A stretch of 5,654 nucleotides of DNA from Bdellovibrionales bacterium. GTDB lineage: Bacteria; Bdellovibrionota; UBA1018; CAIPTA01. The first letter of the stretch is position 1; every line of letters starts with the position of its first letter. Below, piece by piece: positions 1 to 4,615 of this stretch. The notes beneath the pieces are model-generated. The model saw nothing but the letters and a program-made list of their open reading frames with translations, ran no database searches and was not told where the DNA came from. The translations under genes and the position numbers were made by a program. The stretch lies in NCBI GenBank assembly GCA_021730855.1, contig JAKFYM010000013.1:1-5654 (forward strand), written 5' to 3'.

Positions 1-213
1 GTGCTGGAGCAAACAAATACCTTTTTCAAAGCGAAAGAGTAGGTACTTCCCGCGCCGGCTCACCTCTTGGAGACGCAGGCCCGCGAAGGCCTTAGGCACT
101 AGCTCGCATTCGAACCAAACCTTCTGGTCAAAGATTTCCAACGCCAGAAGTTTTTTTCCTTCTAGGGGGCGCAGACCGCGCACCACGGTTTCCACTTCGG
201 GGAGTTCGGGCAT
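1..213 (-). CDS. mutM: Formamidopyrimidine-DNA glycosylase MutM/Fpg, N-terminal part (cut by left window edge)
   Basis: This encodes the first 71 residues of a base-excision-repair enzyme that removes oxidised purines such as 8-oxoguanine and then nicks the abasic site by beta/delta elimination. The protein begins MPELPEVETVVRGLRP, the family signature. Pro2 would be the Schiff-base nucleophile and Glu3 the acid exposed after Met removal. Lys56 in 'SRRGKYLL' matches the conserved lysine used for beta-elimination. The rest (H2TH domain and C-terminal zinc finger) lies left of position 1, so I cannot judge whether the gene is intact. The start at 213 is fixed by the obligatory MPELPE N-terminus. 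There is no clear Shine-Dalgarno sequence: the upstream bases read GTTATATGCTCT. The frame is open to the edge. The gene is divergent from the exported protein starting at 325. Endonuclease VIII (Nei) is the related alternative, but the PELPEVE start and RRGKYL favour Fpg. Confidence 0.95.
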   Translation of the reverse strand, partial: MPELPEVETVVRGLRPLEGKKLLALEIFDQKVWFECELVPKAFAGLRLQEVSRRGKYLLFRFEKGICLLQH

Positions 214-324
214 AGAGCATATAACTAACGGAAATCAAAATTATTGCAATCGCGTTAAATGCCGTGCTATTCCGATCTGGAATTAAAATAAATTTTCGAC
301 TCCACGACACCAAAGGAATCACAA
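214..324. promoter_or_regulatory. Divergent intergenic region between mutM and the 325 gene, with probable promoters
   Basis: This 111-bp AT-rich stretch separates two divergent genes and must hold the promoters of both, unless mutM is read from further away. On the plus strand, TAAAAT at 284-289 is a fair -10 hexamer for the 325 gene, but no good -35 lies 16-18 bp upstream of it. AAAGGA at 312-317 is a good ribosome binding site seven bases before the ATG at 325. At 243-250 there is a perfect 8-bp palindrome, ATTGCAAT, whose TTGCAA reads as a possible -35 on either strand. Hexamer matches this short are weak evidence, so exact start sites are unknown. Confidence 0.35.
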
Positions 325-675
325 ATGAGACACTTTTACTGGGCAATTTTCTCCATCGGCTTGGTTTTTTCAGCTTCTGCTTTTGCAGTGTCTAGCCACC
401 AACAAGAGCCGCGTGCCAATTACGCGTGCCAACTATCAAGCAACGCTGATTTCCTTGACGAGCGCCACTACGAGCTCGAGTGGCGGCAAGAAAATAATAC
501 CTATTTACTTAAAGGGCTTATAGGCGGTCAAGCAAGTTCAGTGGTGTTAGCAATGGATGAATCAGGCTATTACTGGTGGAATGCCGAGCAAGTTGTTGCT
601 TTTTTCTTGAATGAAGCTTCTGGAAAGCCTGATTTGTCGATAGGAAATGCTTTGTACGCATGCTCGACAAAATAA
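325..675 (+). CDS. Small exported protein of unknown function (116 aa)
   Basis: I do not recognise a family. Residues 1-21 form a typical Sec signal peptide: basic MRH, a hydrophobic core, then the cleavage site AFA before VSS. The mature protein is therefore about 95 residues and probably periplasmic or secreted. It contains exactly two cysteines, Cys35 (NYAC) and Cys113 (LYACSTK), near the two ends of the mature chain, which suggests one disulfide closing the fold. The middle is rich in aromatic residues (a YYWW run at 82-85 and EWRQ at 51-55). The ATG is supported by AAAGGA at 312-317. The coding sequence is visibly more AT-rich than its neighbours, so it may be a later acquisition. It is divergent from mutM and converges on the 813-1250 gene, which also encodes a small two-cysteine exported protein. 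Confidence 0.8.
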   Translation: MRHFYWAIFSIGLVFSASAFAVSSHQQEPRANYACQLSSNADFLDERHYELEWRQENNTYLLKGLIGGQASSVVLAMDESGYYWWNAEQVVAFFLNEASGKPDLSIGNALYACSTK

Positions 676-812
676 GGCGTGCTTGACCACGCATCAGACA
701 GCTTGGCTTGCATGATACCAGTCGGCTCGAAATTGAGCTTATAAAGCGCTCGATATAACGCTTGCCCGTTGATGAATGAGAAGCTTTTTCCTTCTAAGAG
801 ATGTGGACCACA
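676..812. other. Convergent intergenic region with small hairpins, no clear intrinsic terminator
   Basis: This is the gap between two convergent genes. Right after the plus-strand stop there is a short hairpin, GCGTG/CACGC (677-681 and 688-692, six-base loop), but no T run follows it. Further on, AAGCG/CGCTT and AGAAG/CTTCT pairs could form weak stems. I see no good Rho-independent terminator in either direction, so ends here may be Rho-dependent or loosely defined. No coding frame or RNA gene is convincing. Confidence 0.4.
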
Positions 813-814
813 TC
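800..814. repeat. 15-bp palindrome overlapping the stop codon of the 813-1250 gene
   Basis: GATGTGGACCACATC is a perfect 7-bp inverted repeat around one central base. As RNA it gives a six-pair stem with a three-base loop. Its last two bases are the first two plus-strand bases of the TCA that encodes the TGA stop of the minus-strand gene. No T run follows on either strand, so it is not a textbook terminator. It could stabilise the 3' end, assist Rho-dependent termination, bind a protein, or be chance. Confidence 0.4.
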
Positions 815-1250
815 ACTCGATCGGGAGGAAAAAAGCTAAATTCTGGTTCACTCCAATAATTCTTATTTGCCCAGCGGCATCTGTTTCTATCTGCATCGTA
901 TAATGGAAGTACACTTTCGCCGGCACTGCTGCTCCCTGCGCGTTCCTCACGATATGCTCAAAGCGGCAGCCAACCAAAGAAACGTCTTCAAGATAGCTGC
1001 ATTCATTGGTTTCAAAGGCCGCTTCTTTGTGAACTAGGTCGAGAAATCCTGCCGCTGTCCAGTTGGAGAGATAAAACTTCCCTTCGGCGTCTGTAAGCAA
1101 CATGGCAACGTTTGCTCCCTGCGCGACAAAAGTATGGAGGGCTTCGGTAGCCTTAGGGAAGGCGGCTCCCGGAACTGGAGCGGCACCTTGGGCAAAGCCA
1201 TGGGTCGAAAAACAAAGGGCCAGTAAAACGACAAAAGAAAACTTCTTCAT
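813..1250 (-). CDS. Small exported protein of unknown function (145 aa)
   Basis: I do not recognise the family. The chosen start gives MKKFSFVVLLALCFSTHGFA, a textbook Sec signal peptide with cleavage after GFA at residue 20. A mature protein of about 125 residues follows, probably periplasmic or secreted. It has two cysteines 11 residues apart (Cys84 in NECSY, Cys95 in VGCRF), likely a disulfide. Alternating hydrophobic stretches (NVAMLLTD, KVYFHYTMQIET, QIRIIGVNQNLAFFLP) suggest a mainly beta C-terminal half. The start at 1250 is supported by GAGG at 1256-1259 (read on the minus strand), five bases from the ATG. The frame is open further upstream to 1322, but that would bury the signal peptide, so the extension is rejected. 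The gene lies downstream of the large inverted-repeat terminator at 1370-1529, so it probably has its own promoter. Confidence 0.82.
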   Translation of the reverse strand: MKKFSFVVLLALCFSTHGFAQGAAPVPGAAFPKATEALHTFVAQGANVAMLLTDAEGKFYLSNWTAAGFLDLVHKEAAFETNECSYLEDVSLVGCRFEHIVRNAQGAAVPAKVYFHYTMQIETDAAGQIRIIGVNQNLAFFLPIE

Positions 1251-1369
1251 CAGAACCTCATGGAAAGTGGACGTGATTGTCCCCCATCGGTGGTGGAGGC
1301 GGGAAGATAAGACACGGCGCATTAATATACAAGTAAATTAGTCAACCCTTTGAAAACGGCCCTCGTTTC
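1251..1369 (-). promoter_or_regulatory. Probable promoter and leader region of the 813-1250 gene
   Basis: A markedly AT-rich patch at 1321-1345 lies upstream of the exported-protein gene and just after the terminator-like element. On the minus strand it contains TTGACT (1340-1345), a near-consensus -35, and TATATT (1324-1329), a near-consensus -10. These two are only ten bases apart, so they do not form one standard sigma-70 promoter. A second possible pair is TTGTAT with TTATCT about 16 bases downstream. A promoter here is likely from position, but its exact elements are unresolved. Confidence 0.35.
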
Positions 1370-1529
1370 AAAAAAAAACTGGCCCCCTTGCCTGTTGATA
1401 AAATCCAAATTTTCCGATGATTTCCGAAGGCTTAGATGGGGAGCCAGCGGGGGACCCGGGCACAAAGGCCAATTTCTCTAAAGAATTTGATTCTTTACAA
1501 GCCTTTAACAACAGGCAAGGGGGCCAGTT
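1370..1529 (-). terminator. Very large terminator-like inverted repeat (perfect 21-bp arms, 111-nt loop, T tract)
   Basis: The arms at 1377-1397 and 1509-1529 are perfect reverse complements over 21 bp, and after one mismatch a further four pairs (TAAA/TTTA) follow. On the minus strand the element begins on the base after the stop codon of the haem-protein gene. Its distal arm ends ...GGGGGCCAGTT and runs straight into seven more T (1370-1376). Stem plus T tract is the layout of a Rho-independent terminator for that gene; on the plus strand no T run follows. The 111-nt insert between the arms is unusual, since terminator loops are normally a few bases. The insert itself can fold: TAAAGAA/TTCTTTA (1479-1485 and 1491-1497), AAGGCTT/AAGCCTT (1427-1433 and 1499-1505), and a GC-rich hairpin around 1447-1462. 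Alternatives are a 3'-UTR small RNA or a miniature mobile element with terminal inverted repeats, although no flanking target duplication is evident. Confidence 0.7.
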
Positions 1530-2756
1530 CTAAAAAAGAAAACCCCGCTTGATCAGCCTCAGCAAATCTTTTTCGTCATACTCCTCGATTCCCGCCAAGG
1601 AATTATAGCCGTCGATCCTGGCGGCAAAGGCTTTTTCCAGATCGGTCTGGATCAAGCCACCAACCATCTCCCGCAAAGAAAAAAAGGAATACCGCGCCTG
1701 AAAGCTGGGAAAGGCCAAACGGAAATCGGCCAGCAAATGGCCGTTCACAAAATCGGGGTCGCGGGTAAGCAGGCCCAGGCGAAAACCAAAAGCAGAACCA
1801 CGGCCGATCTCCATGCTGAAATCGGAAGTGTCGAGCCCGAATAAGCCATAGAGCTCGGCCTTTTTCAGGCGGTTTTGGCCATCCGCAGGTTTTTTTCCAA
1901 AAGCCCCATACAATTCCTCGAGAAAGATCCTAAATTCGGCTTCGGAAAAAACGGCCTGCACGAGCGGATCTTCCTGGCTGAACTCTTCTTTGGAAAATCC
2001 GGCGAGCGAATTGGCAAAGTACACTAGTAGGGGAAGCAGTGCCCGATAGTGCGGGCTCTCTCGCAGGCGGGCGCTCAAGCGCACTCCATTGAGCCAATGC
2101 AGATAGTCCATCAGACGAATGTTCGGCATCGATTCATAGTTGAAACGCGACTCGCGGAAAAATGGCGCCTCCGGCTTCCCCTCCTGCCGCTTCTCATAGA
2201 CGAGATGTTGGTAACGAGGGTGCTCAGCCCGCCCAAGATTAAACTCTTTTAGTGCCGCTAGCTCCTGTGGATTCCGCTGGGGAGAATCGTGGTTAGACCC
2301 AAAAAATCCGGGCCAGAGCGAATAGTCTTTGAAAATTGGATGAATCTCCCCACGCGCATTCCCGTGGCATGCAAGGCACTTTGCTGGATCTTTGGTGACC
2401 TCCATCCTGCCCACGCCAGAAAAGCCGGCCTCATACAAATGAAATTTCTTTTCCTGTGTATCGAATTCCAAGATTTCCAGTTTATCGAATCCAGCTTGGC
2501 TGGGATGCCCATTGAAAGTAAGAATAAAATCGCCGGCAATCCCAAAGAGAAAAATTCGAGGAAATTCGTAACTCGCCTCCTGTAGTCCCGAAGAAGTGTG
2601 CTGCAGAGTAAAATTCCGACGCAGATCATCCGGAAGAAGCGGAAGCAGCTCCTCCACGGAGGTCACCGCGTTCTTGTTCACGAGCTCCTGCAGCTCGAGC
2701 ACCGAATAGGCATGCGCCTGCCAGCCCAAAAAACAACCAATGAGGTACACAAACAT
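1530..2756 (-). CDS. Exported c-type cytochrome-like protein with one CxxCH haem motif (408 aa)
   Basis: The protein starts with a short signal-like segment (MFVYLIGCFLGWQAHA, likely cut before YSV). It has one haem c attachment motif, C127-L-A-C130-H131, followed by HPIFKDYSLWPGFFGSNHD (about 139-157). Haem would be attached covalently in the periplasm, with His131 as one axial ligand. A short CxxCH segment followed by 'WPG.[FY]GS' recalls large uncharacterised exported proteins of Bdellovibrio-like bacteria. The approximately 250 residues after the motif are not a family I recognise, so the electron partner or enzymatic role is unknown. The ATG at 2756 is the only usual start codon before the in-frame stop at 2793-2795. 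The signal peptide lacks the usual basic N-terminus, and a run of seven G (C7 at 2761-2767) sits where the ribosome binding site should be. 'LIGC' (residues 5-8) resembles a lipobox but is too close to the start to be convincing. The gene is divergent from the HTH/solute-binding regulator, which may control it. Confidence 0.85.
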   Translation of the reverse strand: MFVYLIGCFLGWQAHAYSVLELQELVNKNAVTSVEELLPLLPDDLRRNFTLQHTSSGLQEASYEFPRIFLFGIAGDFILTFNGHPSQAGFDKLEILEFDTQEKKFHLYEAGFSGVGRMEVTKDPAKCLACHGNARGEIHPIFKDYSLWPGFFGSNHDSPQRNPQELAALKEFNLGRAEHPRYQHLVYEKRQEGKPEAPFFRESRFNYESMPNIRLMDYLHWLNGVRLSARLRESPHYRALLPLLVYFANSLAGFSKEEFSQEDPLVQAVFSEAEFRIFLEELYGAFGKKPADGQNRLKKAELYGLFGLDTSDFSMEIGRGSAFGFRLGLLTRDPDFVNGHLLADFRLAFPSFQARYSFFSLREMVGGLIQTDLEKAFAARIDGYNSLAGIEEYDEKDLLRLIKRGFLF

Positions 2757-2881
2757 AAATCCCCCCCGGAGAAAGTTTTTCCTGAGCCGTCCTCACTCAC
2801 AAGGAATTGAGAGCAAATCTCATGCAACACAGTGTCATCTGAGCACTTCCTTCTTGAAACCAAGCCTTCGAGGTGAGGAGA
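2757..2881. promoter_or_regulatory. Shared divergent regulatory region with two dyad-like motifs
   Basis: This 125-bp gap separates the exported haem-protein gene (minus) from the HTH regulator gene (plus), so it must carry both promoters. Two symmetric motifs stand out: TGAGA-GCAAA-TCTCA at 2808-2822 (perfect 5-bp arms) and AGTGTCA-TC-TGAGCACT at 2831-2847 (7-bp arms, with one extra G in the right arm). Either could be an operator for the neighbouring HTH protein. I found no convincing -35/-10 pair on either strand. GAGGTGA at 2870-2876 is a strong ribosome binding site for the ATG at 2882. Confidence 0.4.
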
Positions 2882-3721
2882 ATGAAGGGCATGGCAAAAA
2901 ACTGGCCCAGCCCGAGAGGAGAGCGCGAACAAAAGTTCCTGGAACTGTATTTGAATCCCGCGCTTTCCCGCGAGGTGATCCAAAGGCGGCTAGGAGTTTC
3001 GCCCGCCACCTTTTATCGGCTCGTGGAAGATTCCGGCATTTCCTCCTGCTCCGTGGGAGTGCTCACAGACCTCAACCTTCCCTCCCGCAGCCCCCTGCAC
3101 TGGAAACGTTTCTGGGAAAAAAGCATTCCGCCCGGCATTTCTCACCATATAGAAGTGGCCCTTCAGTTAAGCGCCCAGCTGCGCAAACGTTTCGACCTGA
3201 AATTCCTCCCCTCACGCCAGATCGCCCAAGGCCTCCAAGAGGGCAGCCTCCACCTCGCCGTGGCCTCCCTGACAAAAACCATGGGCCGTCATCCCGGCGT
3301 GGAGTTTTCTGAGCCCTATCTATTTCGCGGAAAGCCCGAGGGCGCCATCTTTGTGAAAAAAGAAAAGGCCGCGATCTTCGCACAAAAAAAGCGACCTATT
3401 CTGGGAGTGACCAATGGCTCCTTACACCAGCATTGCGTGCCGATTCTCTTTCAGAAGCGCTTTCGGGTGATCGCCTATAACTTCCGCCACGAGGAACGAC
3501 TTGCGCTCGAGGAGGGAAGAATTGATGCGCTCTTTGCCCATCCACACTATGTGGAGGACATTGCCGCATCTTTACAGATGGTCGAAGGGCCCTACGCTTT
3601 TGGCGGGCACACAGGGGTGGGAGTTTCTGAGCATTCTTTACTCCCGGAAGTGAACCAGGCTTTAGAGCAGCTCTATGAGGCAAAAATTCTTCAGGCATTG
3701 GACCAGCGTTATCGCAGCTGA
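2882..3721 (+). CDS. Putative one-component regulator: HTH fused to a solute-binding-protein family 3-like domain (279 aa)
   Basis: Residues 14-52 form a compact helical region with a helix-turn-helix pattern, SREVIQRRLGVSPATFYRLV (29-48), like the recognition unit of resolvase or transposase-type HTHs. Residues from about 55 to the end resemble periplasmic binding protein type 2 / SBP family 3. Three segments support this: 'IAQGLQEGSLHLAVASLT...GVEFSEPYLF' (114-148), matching the 'G.iDlaia...r...f.f..PY' core; 'LGVTNGSL' (174-181) with 'LALEEGRIDALFA' (207-219); and 'LPEVNQALEQLYEAKILQALDQRY' (254-277), the usual C-terminal helix. There is no signal peptide or membrane segment, so it should be cytoplasmic, sensing a small ligand and binding DNA. 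LysR regulators share the PBP fold but have a different, longer N-terminal winged HTH. The ATG at 2882 has GAGGTGA upstream at ideal spacing; an in-frame GTG at 2873 lies inside that ribosome site and is rejected. The gene is divergent from the haem-protein gene and followed 76 bp later by the pseudo-receiver gene. The ligand cannot be read from sequence. Confidence 0.8.
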   Translation: MKGMAKNWPSPRGEREQKFLELYLNPALSREVIQRRLGVSPATFYRLVEDSGISSCSVGVLTDLNLPSRSPLHWKRFWEKSIPPGISHHIEVALQLSAQLRKRFDLKFLPSRQIAQGLQEGSLHLAVASLTKTMGRHPGVEFSEPYLFRGKPEGAIFVKKEKAAIFAQKKRPILGVTNGSLHQHCVPILFQKRFRVIAYNFRHEERLALEEGRIDALFAHPHYVEDIAASLQMVEGPYAFGGHTGVGVSEHSLLPEVNQALEQLYEAKILQALDQRYRS

Positions 3722-3747
3722 GGCCGCTCTAAGTGCGACAAGTATTC

Positions 3748-3788
3748 CCTTTCCCTCGCAGAAGTAGTTTGCTGAAACTTAGGGAAGG
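3748..3788 (+). promoter_or_regulatory. Possible stem that hides the ribosome binding site of the 3798 gene
   Basis: CCTTTCCCT (3748-3756) can pair with AGGGAAGG (3781-3788): eight base pairs with one bulged T and a 24-base loop. The right arm includes the likely ribosome binding site (AAGGAA, 3785-3790) of the pseudo-receiver gene. Such pairing could lower or regulate translation. It could also be chance, since both strands are purine- or pyrimidine-rich here. Confidence 0.25.
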
Positions 3789-3797
3789 AAAACCGCC

Positions 3798-4184
3798 ATG
3801 CAAAAAAAACTTTTGGTGGTGGATCGCGCCGATGGGTCTCGTCTATCTGACTTATTCCAGGCTGCAGGTTATGTCGTGAGCCTAGCCGCTGATCCCCAAT
3901 CCGCTCAACGCATCTTCAAGGCGGGGCCGCAGTGCTGGCCTGATCTTCTGCTGCTTGCAAAACGTGCGGATTTTGACGGCGCCCAGATCCTCCACTTTCT
4001 GGAAGATCACTTTCCTCTGGCTTTAGAAAAAATCCCGGTGATTCTCTTCTCTCCCATGCAAGAAACCTGCGGGAGCGCCGGCCCTACCGTCCTTAGCGGG
4101 GAGCAAGACGTGCACGGTTTGGAAAAAGTAATGCCTCCTAAACTAGGCCACATTTTCGTCACAAATGGTGCGCACGGTATTTAG
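3798..4184 (+). CDS. Degenerate receiver (pseudo-response-regulator) protein, 128 aa
   Basis: The chain follows the receiver-domain pattern: beta1 KKLLVVD (3-9), helix RLSDLFQAAGY, beta2 VVSLAA, helix AQRIFKAG, beta3 PDLLLLA (48-54), 'DFDG' (58-61), helix ILHFLEDH, beta4 KIPVILFSP (78-86). The chemistry is broken. The phospho-accepting Asp is Ala54, and the second acidic residue after beta1 is Arg10. Ser85 sits at the conserved Thr/Ser site. The C-terminal 40 residues match the usual alpha4-beta5-alpha5 poorly; 'LEKVMPPKL' (108-116) may hold the equivalent of the conserved Lys. Phosphorylation by the normal route is therefore unlikely, and it may act as a constitutive or protein-binding module, or be decaying. 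AAGGAA at 3785-3790 supports the ATG. It is co-directional with the HTH/solute-binding gene, with no terminator seen between, so probably co-transcribed. Its last 42 bases overlap the 3' end of the receiver gene on the other strand. Confidence 0.7.
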   Translation: MQKKLLVVDRADGSRLSDLFQAAGYVVSLAADPQSAQRIFKAGPQCWPDLLLLAKRADFDGAQILHFLEDHFPLALEKIPVILFSPMQETCGSAGPTVLSGEQDVHGLEKVMPPKLGHIFVTNGAHGI

Positions 4185-4514
4185 AAGCTGATCCAGGTCC
4201 ACCGGCTTACGCACATACGCACGCACTTCCGGAAGGCGTCGCAAATCCGAAGCCACCGCCGAAACCACCACCACGGGCACCTTTTTTTCTCCCTGCTCCT
4301 GCCCCTTCGCTTGCAGGAACTCGCCCCCACTCATGATCGGCATCATCCAGTCGAGCAAGATGAGAGAGGGATGACTTTCTCGCTTCAATCCCTCCATCGC
4401 TTCTTTTCCGTTTGCGTAGGCCTGCACCAAATAACCTTCGCCTTCTAATACGTCCGTAAACACCTCACGAATAAAGTGATCGTCCTCCACCACAACTATA
4501 ATTGGCTTCTCCAC
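4143..4514 (-). CDS. Stand-alone CheY-like response-regulator receiver domain (123 aa, or 129 aa from a TTG at 4532)
   Basis: This is a single receiver domain with no output domain, acting by phosphorylation-dependent protein contact in the cytoplasm. All key residues are present (numbered for the 129-aa form): acidic pocket Glu16-Asp17-Asp18 in VVVEDD, phospho-acceptor Asp61 in LILLDWMMPIMSG, Ser91 at the Thr/Ser switch, Tyr106, and Lys109 in YVRKPVD. It could be phosphorylated by a histidine kinase, but none is in the window. The start is uncertain. The frame reaches a TTG at 4532 with no ribosome site. A GTG at 4514 gives the typical N-terminus (M)EKPIIVVVEDD and has GGAG (4527-4530) 12 bases upstream, which is somewhat far. 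I prefer the GTG. The gene ends tail-to-tail inside the pseudo-receiver gene, so the two transcripts would be complementary over 42 bases. Confidence 0.88.
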   Translation of the reverse strand: MEKPIIVVVEDDHFIREVFTDVLEGEGYLVQAYANGKEAMEGLKRESHPSLILLDWMMPIMSGGEFLQAKGQEQGEKKVPVVVVSAVASDLRRLPEVRAYVRKPVDLDQLLNTVRTICDENVA

Positions 4515-4532
4515 CCGTAGGTTATGCTCCAA

Positions 4533-4615
4533 CTTAGTCAGCTAGAAAAGGTAGTGCGGTACTATGGCAGCTATGGTGAATTTTATTTAGTACAGTAGCG
4601 AAGAAACACTATGAC
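4533..4615 (-). promoter_or_regulatory. Intergenic region upstream of the receiver gene, with inverted and direct repeats
   Basis: This 83-bp gap lies between the FemAB-like gene and the receiver gene, both on the minus strand. TAAAAT (minus strand, 4580-4585) is a possible -10, but no good -35 lies before it. GTACTA (4559-4564) and TAGTAC (4588-4593) form a 6-bp inverted repeat around that site. CTATGG occurs twice, nine bases apart (4562-4567 and 4571-4576). These are possible protein-binding sites beside a promoter; the evidence is only their shape and place. No intrinsic terminator for the FemAB-like gene is seen. Confidence 0.3.

Noticed and set aside
128..346. 72-aa minus-strand frame over the mutM start and the 325 gene start.
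   Set aside because: It overlaps the clear MPELPEVE coding frame of mutM and the promoter region; a shadow.
1251..1322. N-terminal extension of the 813-1250 gene to 1322 (169 aa).
   Set aside because: It would put 24 residues before a perfect signal peptide (MKKFSFVVLLALCFSTHGFA), and the ATG at 1250 has its own GAGG ribosome site.
1377..1529. Reading the inverted-repeat element as an insertion sequence or CRISPR-like repeat.
   Set aside because: No transposase frame inside, no evident target-site duplication at the ends, and only one copy of the pair in the window; the stop-adjacent position and T tract favour a terminator-like structure.
2735..2756. Lipoprotein call for the haem protein from 'LIGC' at residues 5-8.
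   Set aside because: The cysteine is only eight residues from the start, with no basic residues before it, too short for a lipoprotein signal; a normal signal peptide ending AHA is simpler.
2873..2881. GTG at 2873 as the start of the HTH/solute-binding gene.
   Set aside because: This GTG lies inside the GAGGTGA ribosome site that serves the ATG at 2882; the ATG is well spaced.
2740..3312. 190-aa plus-strand frame overlapping the divergent region and the regulator gene.
   Set aside because: Arg/Pro-rich low-information sequence in another frame of the HTH/solute-binding gene; no domain and no ribosome site that beats the real gene.
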